From Halosegnis longus (GTDB taxonomy: Archaea; Halobacteriota; Halobacteria; Halobacteriales; Haloarculaceae), in the NCBI RefSeq assembly GCF_009663395.1, contig NZ_QKNW01000001.1, positions 1,612,001 to 1,676,000 on the forward strand: a DNA stretch of 64,000 nucleotides. Direction: 5' to 3'. Position 1 is the first letter of the stretch. Each line of letters starts with the position of its first letter. Below the pieces are notes generated by a model. That model was given only the letters and a program-made list of their open reading frames with translations, had not been told where the DNA came from and did no database searches. Shown here piece after piece: positions 51,755 through 61,513 of the stretch. Made by a program: the position numbers and the translations under genes.

Positions 51755-51762
51755 TTTCTATA
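51755..51762 (-). promoter_or_regulatory. Probable TATA box of secE-spt5
   Basis: The minus strand reads TATAGAAA, centred about 26 bases before ATG 51733, which fits a leaderless secE mRNA separate from ftsZ1. Confidence 0.5.
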
Positions 51763-51801
51763 CCTGTTGGTCTCCGTCGTCACCCGAATCGAGACGAACG
51801 C

Positions 51802-53028
51802 TCAGTTGATGAACTCCGTTTCGTCGTTGTCCGTCGTCCGCTCCGCCGACTCGCTCGGCGAGCGGTCGCCCGCGCGCCGACCGCCCGCGCCGACGTCACG
51901 CTGGCTTGCCTGCTCGCGTTCGGCCTCGCTCTTGCCGTAGATCTGGGGCGACTCGACGCCGGTGACGACGATCATCGTCTCCATCTTCCCGTCGAACTCG
52001 TTGTTGACCGACGCGCCCCAGATGATGCGGGCGTCGGGATCGATGCGGTCGTAGATCTCCTCGACGACCCCCTCCGCCTCGTCGATGGACATGTCCGGAC
52101 CGCCGACGACGTTGACGAGCGCGGAGTTCGCGCCGTCGAACTCCACGTCGAGCAGGGGCGACCGGAGCGCCGACCGAATCGAGTCCTGTGCTTTGTTCTC
52201 GGAGTCGGACTCACCGAGCCCGATCATCGCGACGCCGCCGTTTTCCATGATGGTCTTCACGTCGGCGAAGTCCACGTTGACCAGCCCGGGCTTCGTGATG
52301 AGTTCGGTCATCCCCTTGACCGAGCGCATCAACACGCGGTCACAGATTTTGAACGCGTCCTGCAGCGGGAGATTCGGCGCGTAATCCAGCAGTCGGTCGT
52401 TCGGGATGACGATGACCGTATCCGAGACAGCGCGAAGTCGCTCCAGCCCGGCGTCGGCGTTCGCGCGCCGTCGTTCGCCCTCCGCCGTGAACGGAACCGT
52501 CACGATGGAGATGGTGAGCGCGTCCTGCTCCTGTGCGGCCTGTGCGACGACCGGGGCGCTCCCGGTGCCGGTTCCGCCGCCGAGCCCGGCGGTGATGAAC
52601 ACCATGTCCGAGTCCTCGATCGATGCCTGAATGTCTTCGATGTTCTCCTGTGCGGCTTCCTCGCCGATGCGGGGCACCGAGCCGGCACCGCGCCCGCCCG
52701 TGCGCTGGCGACCCATGAGAATCTTCGTGTCGGCCTCGACTTCGGTGGCGAGATGCTGTGCGTCCGTGTTGGCGGCGACCAGCTTCGCGCCGTGGATTCC
52801 CTCCTGTGCCATCCGGGTGACGGTGTTGCCGCCCGCGCCGCCACAGCCGACGACGGTAATCTTCGTCTCTAAGTCCTTGACGACGCTCGCGAGCTCGTCG
52901 TCCGTCATAGTCCCCGACGCGCTCGGGGATTCGTCTGTCTCGACCGGTGTCGACTCCGTAGGCGGGGCCGACTCCTCGTCGGCCGTCTCCTCGGCTTCGT
53001 CGATGGCGTCGTCGATGATGGAATCCAT
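51802..53028 (-). CDS. ftsZ1: Cell division protein FtsZ1
   Basis: A 408-residue tubulin-fold GTPase. The acidic N-terminal extension [20 protein letters not shown] is typical of haloarchaeal FtsZ1. [17 protein letters not shown] binds nucleotide; the tubulin signature [10 protein letters not shown] is at residues ~149-158. The T7 loop Asp lies in [13 protein letters not shown]. The C-terminal tail (after QIYGK) is acidic and ends TEFIN. FtsZ1 acts with FtsZ2 at the division site. Its position before secE-spt5 supports the FtsZ1 call. ATG 53028 has a GGAGG sequence four bases upstream. Confidence 0.94.
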   Translation of the reverse strand: MDSIIDDAIDEAEETADEESAPPTESTPVETDESPSASGTMTDDELASVVKDLETKITVVGCGGAGGNTVTRMAQEGIHGAKLVAANTDAQHLATEVEADTKILMGRQRTGGRGAGSVPRIGEEAAQENIEDIQASIEDSDMVFITAGLGGGTGTGSAPVVAQAAQEQDALTISIVTVPFTAEGERRRANADAGLERLRAVSDTVIVIPNDRLLDYAPNLPLQDAFKICDRVLMRSVKGMTELITKPGLVNVDFADVKTIMENGGVAMIGLGESDSENKAQDSIRSALRSPLLDVEFDGANSALVNVVGGPDMSIDEAEGVVEEIYDRIDPDARIIWGASVNNEFDGKMETMIVVTGVESPQIYGKSEAEREQASQRDVGAGGRRAGDRSPSESAERTTDNDETEFIN

Positions 53029-53052
53029 TATGCCTCCGTTTGCGCCATGCAG

Positions 53053-53062
53053 GTATTGTATC
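53053..53062 (-). promoter_or_regulatory. Probable promoter of ftsZ1
   Basis: The minus strand reads GATACAATAC about 25-34 bases before ATG 53028. A Shine-Dalgarno-like GGAGG at 53033-53037 precedes the start by four bases. Confidence 0.4.
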
Positions 53063-53226
53063 TTTCCCTGTTTCGGCAACAGACACCGGGATTTTGCCGT
53101 TCGGACGCAGGTCGACCGAACAGCAGTCATAAATCAAATGCCACGATATAGAATAGATAGCCCAGCCTCATACTGGCCACTTGCTGACTATCTTGTACGA
53201 AAAGAACGCCGATTCGACGACCAGAC

Positions 53227-53994
53227 CTACAACGCCGAGTAGCCGCCGTCAACCACCAGCTCGTGGCCCGTCACGAAGGAGGCGTCGTCGCTCGCGAGGA
53301 AGGTGATTGCGCCGGCAATCTCCTCCGGTTCACCGATGCGTTTGAGCGCGTACTGCGATTCGAGGGATTCGCGGGCCGCCTCAGGGTCTTCGTGATCTTC
53401 GAGTCCACCCTGCACCATCGGCGTGTCGGTGAATCCGGGACAGACGGCGTTGGCTCTGACGCCATAGCGTCCGAGTTCGCCGGCGATGGAGCGCGTGAAT
53501 TTCGCGACGCCACCCTTCGTGAAGGCGTACGCGCTCGACCACGGTTGGCCGATGACGCCCGCAAGCGACGCCGTGTTGACGATGTTTCCGGAGCCCTGCT
53601 CTTTCAGGTGCGGAATCGCGGCCCGACAGCCGTTCCAGACGCCCATCGCGTTCACCCCGAAGACGCGGTCGCGGTCCGTCAGCGACACCTCCTCCATCGG
53701 CCCGCTCGTGTGCGAGATGCCGGCGTTGTTCACCATCACGTCGAGCCCGTGCGCCTCGACGGTCGCGTCGACTGCGTCTCGGACCGCGTCGGCGTCGGTC
53801 ACGTCGAGTTCGACCGACTCGGCCGTGCCGGCCACGTCCGACTCGGCAATCTGTTCGGCCGTCTCGGCCGCCCCGTCGGCGTCGATGTCGGCCGCCACGA
53901 CCGTCGCGCCCTCGCGGGCGAACCGTCGCGCGCTCTCCCGTCCGATTCCGCTCGCGCCGCCGGTGACGAACACCGTCGTGTCATCGAATCGCAT
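53227..53994 (-). CDS. Short-chain dehydrogenase/reductase
   Basis: A 255-residue classical SDR. The cofactor motif is VFVTGGASGIGRESARRF, with an acidic residue at the end of strand 2 (AADIDADG), which points to NAD(H). LDVMVNNAGI is the NNAG motif; the catalytic Ser lies in NTASLAGVIG and Tyr-Lys would be in SSAYAFTKGG. Here the order is Y-A-F-T-K, a normal YxxxK. The substrate is unknown. Confidence 0.9.
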   Translation of the reverse strand: MRFDDTTVFVTGGASGIGRESARRFAREGATVVAADIDADGAAETAEQIAESDVAGTAESVELDVTDADAVRDAVDATVEAHGLDVMVNNAGISHTSGPMEEVSLTDRDRVFGVNAMGVWNGCRAAIPHLKEQGSGNIVNTASLAGVIGQPWSSAYAFTKGGVAKFTRSIAGELGRYGVRANAVCPGFTDTPMVQGGLEDHEDPEAARESLESQYALKRIGEPEEIAGAITFLASDDASFVTGHELVVDGGYSAL

Positions 53995-54075
53995 ACCCTC
54001 TCGTGTGTGGGCTGGCATATAACTGATTGCTGTTTTGCGTGCTACTGTATACCACGAACGCGTTAGGGCTAAGTA

Positions 54076-54106
54076 GCCGGCTCAGAATGTTCGACTATGA
54101 GCCGGC
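54076..54106. repeat. Inverted repeat between the SDR and MFS genes
   Basis: GCCGGCTCA (54076-54084) pairs perfectly with TGAGCCGGC (54098-54106) around a 13-base loop. It lies about 180 bases before the MFS start. It could be an operator or a structured RNA element. The surrounding region 53995-54284 has no gene. Confidence 0.55.
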
Positions 54107-54284
54107 GCGCTGTCGTGTTCGACCCGCTCGCGCCGCCAGCCAGTCGACCGGCCGGATAGCTGCAGCACCCGTCTCGTTTTCGATTACCAGCTATCCGCAC
54201 GCGAATGACGCCATATCACCGGCCGCAGCCGCGGCCACTCGACCACTCGCATCGCTCGACAACCACGCGGTCACGGGGGGACCA

Positions 54285-55571
54285 ATGAGCGACGGCTCCG
54301 TCTGGCGGAATCGGAGCTTCGTCGCCTTCCTCGCCGGCCAGTTCGCGACGAACGCCGGCGACAGCCTCTACACCGTCGCCCTGCTGTGGCTCACCCTCCA
54401 GCTCACGGGGTCGTCTGCCGTCGTCGGGGCGGTCAACGCGATTCTCCTGTTGCCGTGGCTGTTGCAGGCACTCGCCGGCCCGTTCGTCGACCGACTCCCA
54501 CTCCGACCGCTGCTCGTCGGCTCCCAACTCACGCAGGGGGCAGTCGTGCTCGTGCTTCCGCTCGCGCACGCGACCGGGGGGCTGACCGTCGATGTCATCC
54601 TCGCCGTCGCGGTGACGCTGATGGTCGCCTCGCTCGTGATGGCCCCGATGGAGTCGGCGCTGCTTCCTCGCATCGTCGCCGACAGCCAGCTCTCGCGGGC
54701 GAACTCCGCGCTCGCGACCGTCACGCTCGGCCTCGACATGGTGTTCGACGCGGTCGGCGGCGCGTTCATCGCCGTGTTCGGCGCGACGACGCTGTTTCTC
54801 GTCGACGCCGGCACGTTCGCGCTCGCCGCCGTCCTGTTCGCCACGGTGACGGTCGCGCCGCTCCCCGAGCCCGCCGACGAGGACGACACGACCGACGCGG
54901 ACACCACCCGCCTGCGCGAGTATCTGGCCGACCTCCGGGTCGGCGTCGACGTGCTCCGTGGCACGGCGTTCGTCGAACTCACCGCCCTGACCGCTCTCGC
55001 CAACTTCACGACCGGCGTGACGCTGGCAATCCTCCCCGCCTTCGGGGCGAGTCTCGACGGGGCGAGACTGCTCGACGTTCCGCTCGACGGGGCGGTCGTC
55101 TACGGCGCGATGCTGGGCGCGCTCGGTATCGGCCGGCTCGTCGGCTCCGTGCTCGGCCCGCGCTTCGAGACGGTCCCCTACGGGCGCTTCTCCATCGCCG
55201 GCAACGCGGTCAGCGGACTCGCGTGGCTCGCGTCCGTTCTCGTGTCCGGTCCCGCGCTCACGGTCGGGCTGTTCGGGCTCGCGTGGGTTCCGGTCGGTAT
55301 CAGCGGCGTGCTCTCCTCGACACTCCGCCAGCAGCTGTTTCCGACCGAGGTGCTCGGGCGCGTCTCCGCGGTCAAAGGAACCGCCTCGGGCGCGACACTC
55401 CCGCTCGGCTCGCTCGTCGGCGGGGTCGTCGGCACTGCACTCGGTATCGAGGTGACGCTCGCGCTGGCGGCGCTCGGATTCGGACTCGCCGCGCCGTATC
55501 TCGCCGTCCGGACGCCGCTCCGACGGCTGCCGTCCGTCTCGGAGGCAGCGCCGGCCGACTTCGGCTTATGA
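54285..55571 (+). CDS. MFS transporter (enterobactin-exporter/macrolide-efflux-like)
   Basis: A 428-residue 12-helix transporter. It starts VWRNRSFVAFLAGQFATNAGDSLY, typical of MFS_3 efflux proteins. PFVDRLPLRPLLVGSQ is the inner loop, MAPMESALLPRIVADSQLSRANS the next, and the second half is joined through an acidic loop (EPADEDDTTDADTT). It likely exports a small hydrophobic compound. ATG 54285 begins the fold; longer in-frame starts are not supported. It converges with dtdA by six bases. Confidence 0.87.
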   Translation: MSDGSVWRNRSFVAFLAGQFATNAGDSLYTVALLWLTLQLTGSSAVVGAVNAILLLPWLLQALAGPFVDRLPLRPLLVGSQLTQGAVVLVLPLAHATGGLTVDVILAVAVTLMVASLVMAPMESALLPRIVADSQLSRANSALATVTLGLDMVFDAVGGAFIAVFGATTLFLVDAGTFALAAVLFATVTVAPLPEPADEDDTTDADTTRLREYLADLRVGVDVLRGTAFVELTALTALANFTTGVTLAILPAFGASLDGARLLDVPLDGAVVYGAMLGALGIGRLVGSVLGPRFETVPYGRFSIAGNAVSGLAWLASVLVSGPALTVGLFGLAWVPVGISGVLSSTLRQQLFPTEVLGRVSAVKGTASGATLPLGSLVGGVVGTALGIEVTLALAALGFGLAAPYLAVRTPLRRLPSVSEAAPADFGL

Positions 55572-56894
55572 CTTCACCGGGAACCGCTCTTCGCGCGTCT
55601 CGTGGACGACCTCGGGGTCGATGGTGCGGCCGTCCACTTCGACCGACTCGCCGGCGGCCAGCGCACCGAAGGCCGGTCCCTCCCCCACGCCGAGGGTCGC
55701 GGCCTTCTCCGGCTTGAACTGCTGGTCGCGCGCGAGGACGGCCTCGTCGGTCACCTCGACCGACTCGTAGCTGTCGCGCAACACGTCGGCCAACGCCTCA
55801 ACGATAGCGTCGAACGCCGACTCCTCGGCGAGTGCTACCCGCCCGATCGGCCGGGTTCCGCCCTCCTCGGTCTCGAACGCCACCGCCGCGCTCGCGACGG
55901 CCGCCCGCGCCGCATCGGTGTCGATGTTCGCCGCCTCGCTCGCCAGCGACTCTGGCAGCGTTCGGACGACGACCTCGCCCTCGTAGCCGGTCGCCGGCGT
56001 ACCGAATCGGAGCCCGTCATCGACCGTCGTGACGGCCGCCTCGACGGTCTCGACGGTCGAGAGCGGGACGCCGTCCGTCGTCTGCGTGAACGTCTCGCTC
56101 ACGACGCGGTAACCGAGCGACTCGATGACCTCACACAGGACGGGATGGTCACCCTCCACGACGGCGTGGCGCGCGCCGGACCGCTCGAAGGCGGCCCGAA
56201 TCGTCGCCTCGGCCTCCCGGGGATGCGCCATCTCGTCGAGCGACCAGTCCGCGAGCATGTGGCCCGGCGACCAGTCCGTCTCGCGGGTGATGCGCTCGAA
56301 TCGCGGGACGTAGTGGCCGCCGCCGACGCCGACGAACGGCCGCCGTGTCGCCGGAGCGTCTCTCGCGTCGAAAATTGCCCGTGCGACGGCGCGCGCGCCG
56401 GCGGGGTCGTCCCACTGCTCGTCGTCGCTTCCGAGTTCCACGAACAGCGAGGGACAGTCGATGTCGGTCGGTCCGTGGTGGGTACACTCGATTGCCGTCC
56501 CGTAGCCGTCGGGCGCGTACTCGTCGAACGCATCGAGCAGCGCCGCGAGCGAATCCGGGTCCGCGCGGGCGAAACTGGCGTTGTCGCCGCCGTGTTCGGC
56601 CGGTCCGGGATTCCCGGTCGGGTGGGTCGTCAACAGCGGTCCGGTGTCGCCGGCGTGCCGGCTGGCGACGAACAGGCGGTCGGGGGCCTCGAACGCCGAC
56701 ACGAGTCCCTCGGCGTGGATGTGGAGTTCCTCGAACGTCCGGAGTTCGATGCCGTCGGTTCGGTACACCGTCCCGCCACCCTCGGCGTCCGGCCGGCTCG
56801 CGTCCTCGTGTTCCGTCCACGAGCCGAGCGCGAGCAGCTGCTCGCCGATGTGTTCTGAAGCTTTGTCCGCACGCGAGACGACGACAGCAAGCAT
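55566..56894 (-). CDS. dtdA: D-aminoacyl-tRNA deacylase, archaeal type
   Basis: A 442-residue DTD2/GEK1-type enzyme that removes D-amino acids mischarged on tRNA. Conserved stretches are MLAVVVSRADKASEHIGEQL, LFVASRHAGDTGPLLTTHPTGNPG, AIECTHHGPTDI and FVGVGGGHYVPRF, which hold the metal/catalytic His and Glu residues of the archaeal family. The C-terminal ~170 residues are an extension that is common in haloarchaea. Confidence 0.92.
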   Translation of the reverse strand: MLAVVVSRADKASEHIGEQLLALGSWTEHEDASRPDAEGGGTVYRTDGIELRTFEELHIHAEGLVSAFEAPDRLFVASRHAGDTGPLLTTHPTGNPGPAEHGGDNASFARADPDSLAALLDAFDEYAPDGYGTAIECTHHGPTDIDCPSLFVELGSDDEQWDDPAGARAVARAIFDARDAPATRRPFVGVGGGHYVPRFERITRETDWSPGHMLADWSLDEMAHPREAEATIRAAFERSGARHAVVEGDHPVLCEVIESLGYRVVSETFTQTTDGVPLSTVETVEAAVTTVDDGLRFGTPATGYEGEVVVRTLPESLASEAANIDTDAARAAVASAAVAFETEEGGTRPIGRVALAEESAFDAIVEALADVLRDSYESVEVTDEAVLARDQQFKPEKAATLGVGEGPAFGALAAGESVEVDGRTIDPEVVHETREERFPVKS

Positions 56895-56995
56895 ACCGAC
56901 TCTCCGTCACCGCCGAGTAACTGTGTTCCGCTCTCGGAAGCAGATACGCCCGAGCCTCCCACATCTGTGTTCCGACTCCGTCCGCGTTCGGTCGC

Positions 56996-57364
56996 TCAGA
57001 CCTGTTCGACACGGCGGGCGCGGTTTCGCCGCCGACCGATTCCGAGTCCGGCGACCGCCAGCCGGCCGATGAGGACCCACCCCATCGTCGCCACCAGCCA
57101 CGGCGTCGTCCCGACGACCCACCAGCCGAACGCGACCACGAAGAGCGCCGCAGCGACCTCGAGCGGACGCGTCGAGGTCGCCTTCGTCCGCGACCGGCCC
57201 GTACCGACACCGAGCGCCAACCCGATGCCGATTGCCGTGGGCAACACGAGCGTGCTTGCCGTCCCCGCACGAACCTCGATTGCGACTAGCCCGGCCAGCG
57301 CTGCGACGGTCACCAGTAGCTCGAAGCGTATCGTCGCCGTCCCTACGAACGTCTCTCGATTCAC
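56996..57364 (-). CDS. Small membrane protein
   Basis: A 122-residue protein with four hydrophobic segments (LLVTVAALAGLVAIEVRAG, STLVLPTAIGIGLALGVGTG, LEVAAALFVVAFGWWVVG and WLVATMGWVLIGRLAVAGLG) and a basic tail (RRRNRARRVEQV). The GTG start is about 27 bases from a TATA-like GTTTAAC. No function is recognised. Confidence 0.72.
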   Translation of the reverse strand: MNRETFVGTATIRFELLVTVAALAGLVAIEVRAGTASTLVLPTAIGIGLALGVGTGRSRTKATSTRPLEVAAALFVVAFGWWVVGTTPWLVATMGWVLIGRLAVAGLGIGRRRNRARRVEQV

Positions 57365-57387
57365 GCCTCACGTACGCTCGCTGCACT

Positions 57388-57394
57388 GTTAAAC
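57388..57394 (-). promoter_or_regulatory. Probable TATA box for the gene at 57364
   Basis: The minus strand reads GTTTAAC about 27 bases before GTG 57364, fitting a leaderless transcript. Confidence 0.45.
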
Positions 57395-57457
57395 CCCTCA
57401 GTCAGCAAACAATACGGCCGAATCCCGGAGCTTCGGCCCGAACCGGCGTGTCGACCG

Positions 57458-58606
57458 CTAGCCGCGCAGTGATTCGACCGGCGGCTCCCACGCCGCTCGG
57501 TACGCCGGATAGAGACCCCCGCCGAGCGCGATCAACATCCCGAACCCGAACGCGCCGAGCACGACAAGCCCGTTCGTCGGCACGAGCACGGCAGACAGCG
57601 GGAGTCGGGTGCCGAGCGCCACTCCCACGACAACGACTGCCCCGAGCACTGCCCCGAGTGCCCCGCCCACGACCCCGAGCAGCGTCGACTCCACGAGCAG
57701 CGTCCGGAGCACCTCGTCGCGGTGGATGCCGACGGCCCGGAGCACGCCGATTTCCCCCCTGCGCTCGGAGACCGTCATCAACATCACGTTGAAGATAGAG
57801 ACGCCGGCGACGACGAGCGAGATGCCGGCCACGGCGAGCAAGAACCCGTTCAACAGCGCGAAGAACTCGGTGATCCGCGAGAGCACGCTCGTCAGCGAGA
57901 GCACCGACACCCGTTCCTGGCGGCTGTTCAGCCGCTCGCGGACGCCGTCGGCAATCGCCCGCGCGTCGTCCGCGGAGTCGGCCTGCACCACGACCTGTGC
58001 GTAGTCGTCGGCGACGAACTCGTCGGGCGGGAGCACGACAGCGGACCCCGGCCGAATCGGCGAGAAGGTCCCCTCGGAGTCGATAATCGCGAGCACGCGG
58101 TAGCGGTTCCCCTCGATTTCGATTGCCGACCCGACGCGCGCGCCGACTCCGGCAGCGAGTTCATCACCGACCGCGACCCCCTGTCTGAGGGTGTCGGGCA
58201 CGTCGTCGACGCCGAACAGCGCCGCCGGCTGTGTGGTCCCGTACAGTTGGGCGAAGGACTGCCCGTTCGGCCCGGAGACGCTCGCCCCGCCCGACTTCAG
58301 GGGGATGACGGTTCCGCCGCCGGCCGCAGCCTGCCGGATGGCCTGTATCTCACGCGGGCCGAGATTCTCCTCGCCGTCGCTGGGACTGATGATGACCTGA
58401 TTGCCGAGTCCGCCGAGTTCGGCCAGCGCGGCGGTCTGGAGTGCCGTGCCGAGCATCCCGAGCGTGACGACCGCGAAGACGCCGATGACGATACCGAGCA
58501 TCGCGAGCCCCGCCCGGAGCCGCTGGCGCGAGAGGTTCCGGACGGCGAGCGAGCCTGCGGGAAACCGCCGGGTCAGCCGCGTCGCCAGCGACTCCTCGTT
58601 AGCCAT
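57458..58606 (-). CDS. MacB/FtsX-type ABC transporter permease
   Basis: A 382-residue permease with four membrane helices. Helix 1 is [21 protein letters not shown] large extracellular domain spans ~60-250 ([41 protein letters not shown]). Then follow [25 protein letters not shown] with the conserved [14 protein letters not shown], and two more helices near the end. It forms a transmembrane machine with the ATPase at 58599 and the CARDB-type protein at 59276, and probably extrudes or handles an exported substrate. Confidence 0.9.
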   Translation of the reverse strand: MANEESLATRLTRRFPAGSLAVRNLSRQRLRAGLAMLGIVIGVFAVVTLGMLGTALQTAALAELGGLGNQVIISPSDGEENLGPREIQAIRQAAAGGGTVIPLKSGGASVSGPNGQSFAQLYGTTQPAALFGVDDVPDTLRQGVAVGDELAAGVGARVGSAIEIEGNRYRVLAIIDSEGTFSPIRPGSAVVLPPDEFVADDYAQVVVQADSADDARAIADGVRERLNSRQERVSVLSLTSVLSRITEFFALLNGFLLAVAGISLVVAGVSIFNVMLMTVSERRGEIGVLRAVGIHRDEVLRTLLVESTLLGVVGGALGAVLGAVVVVGVALGTRLPLSAVLVPTNGLVVLGAFGFGMLIALGGGLYPAYRAAWEPPVESLRG

Positions 58607-59279
58607 CGAGCACCCCGTCGATTAGCTCGACCGTCCGGTCGGCGTACTCGCCGACGAGGCTGTCGTGGGTGACGGCGACGACGCCGACGCCGCCGTCGGC
58701 GATGGTCTGTATCTCTCCGAGCACGGCTTCGCCGGTGTCGCGGTCGAGGTTGCCCGTCGGTTCGTCGGCGAGCAGCACGTCCGGTTCGTTGATGAGCGAG
58801 CGCGCAATGGCGACCCGCTGTTTCTGGCCGCCCGACAGCTCGTCTGGCGTGTGTTCCAGCCGGTCGGCGAGACCGACCCGGCCGAGCAAGTCGACCGCGC
58901 GGTCGGTGTAGTCAGCGTCGAGAAACCGGGTCGGCAGCCGGACGTTCTCGACGGCAGACAGCGTCGGAATCAGATGGAAATCCTGGAACACGAAGCCGAC
59001 GCGCTTGCGGCGTACGTCGGTCCGTTCCCGAGCCGACAGCGCGGCGACCGGCTCGCCAAGCAGCTCGACGCTGCCAGTCGTCGGGTCGTCGAGCAGGCCG
59101 AGCATGTTCAACATCGTCGACTTGCCCGAGCCGGACGGTCCCATGATGGCGGTCACCTCGCCGCGCTCGACGGTGAACTTCACGTCGCTGAGGGCGGTGA
59201 CGGTACCTCCGCCACCCTCGTACTGCTTCGTGACGCCGTCGAGTCGCAGCGGCGGCGGGGTCTCGTCCGCGCCGCTCAT
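58599..59279 (-). CDS. MacB/LolD-type ABC transporter ATPase
   Basis: A 226-residue ATPase. Walker A is [16 protein letters not shown]-loop [13 protein letters not shown], signature [16 protein letters not shown], Walker [15 protein letters not shown] and VAVTHDS. The DRD after TGNLD is typical of LolD/MacB. It overlaps both partner genes (8 and 4 bases). Confidence 0.93.
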   Translation of the reverse strand: MSGADETPPPLRLDGVTKQYEGGGGTVTALSDVKFTVERGEVTAIMGPSGSGKSTMLNMLGLLDDPTTGSVELLGEPVAALSARERTDVRRKRVGFVFQDFHLIPTLSAVENVRLPTRFLDADYTDRAVDLLGRVGLADRLEHTPDELSGGQKQRVAIARSLINEPDVLLADEPTGNLDRDTGEAVLGEIQTIADGGVGVVAVTHDSLVGEYADRTVELIDGVLDG

Positions 59280-60841
59280 CGGTAGCGACGCGCGCCGAAG
59301 ACGACCAGCGGCAGGGTGACCAACAGCCCGACGCCGAGTCCGACGACGGTGCCCTCGACGCCGCTCAGGAACCGCCCGCCGTCGCCGTCGTCGTCGGTCG
59401 CGACGGGCACGTCGACGGTCGTCGTCTGTCGCTCACCGGCGGTCGTGTAGGTGACGGTTATCGGGACGGTGGTCACGTTCTCCGAGTCGATTCGTGCGGT
59501 CAACTCGAACGGGGCGAACTCGCTCGGGCCGACGGTGCCGAGGAACTGATTCCTGTTCGGATACGTCGGGCCCGCGTACTCGTTCTCGCCGACGCCGACC
59601 ACGACGCCACGCACCTCGCCGTCGCCGACGTTGCCGAGATTGCCCGACAGTTCGAGGCGGTCGTCGTCGGCGCTGAGACTCAGCCCCGTCACCGACACCG
59701 CGCCCGTCGCGCGGTCGAGGTCGTACGGACGGGTGACGGTGCTCGCGTCGCCACCGACGGTGTACTCGACTGCGAGCCGGAGCGTCGCGGCATCGGTTCC
59801 AGAGAGGTCGACGGTCACGCTCTCGGTCGCGCCGGGTGCGATACCGCCGGCGACGGCAGTCCGGCCCACCCCGGGCGCTACCGTTCCGTTCGGGAGTCGC
59901 GGGACGAGCACCGGACTCTCGATGGCCGCGTTCCCGAAGTTCGTCACCGTCACCCTGACGCCACTCGACTGTCCGCCGGTCGCGTCCTCGTCGTCTGATT
60001 GGAGGGTGTTTCCGCCGCCGAGCGCGCCTACGATGCCGCCCAGTCCGCCGGCGTCTGCGGCCGCCGACTGCTGGTCTGTCGTCACTCGCTCGACGCGGAC
60101 CCCCACGTCATCCCGCAGCGGCGCGACCGATACGGTCCGGGCTTGAGTCGCGGTCGCGCGCGTGCCTGCGGCCGTCGTGTATCTGGCCTCGACCGTGAGG
60201 TCGCGCTCGCCGGCGGTCGCCGGAGCGAGACTGAAGTTCAGCGACTGGCTCACGCCGGCCGGAAGCGTCGCCACCGTTCGCCGGGTCCGGTCACCCGCAA
60301 CGTCGGTGAACGCGACCGTGATGTCGCGCAGGGCTGCTCCCGTGGGATTCGAGACGGTCACCGTCGCGTCCGACTCCGCTCCCGCCGTGAGTCCCGCCGC
60401 GTTGGTCGTTAGCTGCGGCGCGCCTGCCTCGACGGCGACGGACAGGGGCCGGCGGACCGTCGCCTGGTCGTCGTCCGCGTCGGAGACAGTCGCGACGACG
60501 GTGAGGTCGCGCGCGCCGGGGTCGGGGAACCGGACCGTCACGGGCACCGTGAGCGTCTCACCCGGCGAGAGCGTGCCGAGTCCGGTCGCGCTCGCGAGCG
60601 TCGCGCCCGTCTCGTTGACGACGGCGACGCGTTCGAGCGTCCCCGCCGAGTCGCTGCCGGCGGAGAGTCGGACGGTCGCCGAGACGGTCGTCGGCGCACC
60701 GGCGGTCGGGTTCTCCGGCGCGACGGTCGCGTCGGTAATCGTCACGCGGCTGTCCGGAATTGCGCCGACGGCGAAGCCGGGAACGGTCGCGGTCACGAGG
60801 AGAGCGGCGATGACGAGGGCTGCGCCGCGGATACGGGCCAT
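59276..60841 (-). CDS. Extracellular CARDB/NEW3-like protein with C-terminal membrane anchor
   Basis: A 521-residue exported protein. A signal peptide (ALVIAALLVTATVPGFAVGA) leads several Ig-like beta domains. They begin at VTITDATVAPENPTAGAPTT, LTTNAAGLTAGAESDATVTV, SSGVRVTVTNFGNAAIESPV and SVTGLSLSADDDRLELSGNL. NEW3/CARDB-like repeats are common in archaeal surface proteins. A final helix (VVGLGVGLLVTLPLVVFGA) with a basic RRYR end anchors it. As first gene of the ABC operon it may be the external adaptor of the complex. Confidence 0.82.
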   Translation of the reverse strand: MARIRGAALVIAALLVTATVPGFAVGAIPDSRVTITDATVAPENPTAGAPTTVSATVRLSAGSDSAGTLERVAVVNETGATLASATGLGTLSPGETLTVPVTVRFPDPGARDLTVVATVSDADDDQATVRRPLSVAVEAGAPQLTTNAAGLTAGAESDATVTVSNPTGAALRDITVAFTDVAGDRTRRTVATLPAGVSQSLNFSLAPATAGERDLTVEARYTTAAGTRATATQARTVSVAPLRDDVGVRVERVTTDQQSAAADAGGLGGIVGALGGGNTLQSDDEDATGGQSSGVRVTVTNFGNAAIESPVLVPRLPNGTVAPGVGRTAVAGGIAPGATESVTVDLSGTDAATLRLAVEYTVGGDASTVTRPYDLDRATGAVSVTGLSLSADDDRLELSGNLGNVGDGEVRGVVVGVGENEYAGPTYPNRNQFLGTVGPSEFAPFELTARIDSENVTTVPITVTYTTAGERQTTTVDVPVATDDDGDGGRFLSGVEGTVVGLGVGLLVTLPLVVFGARRYR

Positions 60842-61034
60842 TGCGTGGTCTCGACTGGGGGCTGGACGACCATGAGTCCTTCCCGTACACCTCCGCCGTG
60901 GTGCTCGACGGTCGACGTTCCGGCGCAGCGTCGCTGTGCCCGACGCGCTCACAATCGCCCGCTAATCGCGGCTATACACGGAAAACCCGAATTTGCTATC
61001 GTAGCATACCGTTTATCGCTGCTCGCGCCGGGCG

Positions 61035-61040
61035 TATTTT
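61035..61040 (+). promoter_or_regulatory. Probable TATA box for the gene at 61067
   Basis: TATTTT lies about 29 bases before ATG 61067. Transcription would start at or just before the start codon and could run through polX and the Mut7-C gene. Confidence 0.45.
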
Positions 61041-61066
61041 GGTCGCGGAGGCCGTTTCGTCGGACA

Positions 61067-61513
61067 ATGCAGGAGTACGAGCGCGAGATACTGCTCGAAC
61101 GAATCGGGCGCGAGAGCGCCACCGTCGGCGCGTCCATCCCCGACCGTATCGAGGTGCAGGGCGAGGAGGTCGATCTGCAGGAGTTCGTCTTCGAAATCAA
61201 GCGCCGGGATACGATTCCGGACGGCGAGCGTGAGCGCGTCGAGCGCGCGAAGAAGAACCTCCGACGGGAGCGACTCCAGCGCAAACAGCGCATCGAGGGC
61301 GAGACGGACGAGGACCTCACGTTCACGGACGGCGAGCAGTTGGCCGAAGATATCATCGGTATCGACCGGGCGCTCGCGGCGCTCGAATCGCTCCGGCCGA
61401 CGGATATCGAGGGAGAGCGCGAGCGCCAGGAGACGGCCGACACCAAACGCTGGCTGAACTTCCTGAAACAGGCGCTCGGCCACGAGAATAACTCGCAGTT
61501 GGGTGGACGATGA
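61067..61513 (+). CDS. DUF5788-type haloarchaeal protein
   Basis: A 148-residue charged helical protein: EREILLERIGRESATVGASI, EVDLQEFVFEIKRRDTIPDG, a long basic-acidic helix (RERVERAKKNLRRERLQRKQ) and LAEDIIGIDRALAALESL. It resembles the haloarchaeal DUF5788 family, which has no assigned function. Its stop overlaps the polX ATG by four bases, so a DNA-repair link is possible. Confidence 0.75.
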   Translation: MQEYEREILLERIGRESATVGASIPDRIEVQGEEVDLQEFVFEIKRRDTIPDGERERVERAKKNLRRERLQRKQRIEGETDEDLTFTDGEQLAEDIIGIDRALAALESLRPTDIEGERERQETADTKRWLNFLKQALGHENNSQLGGR

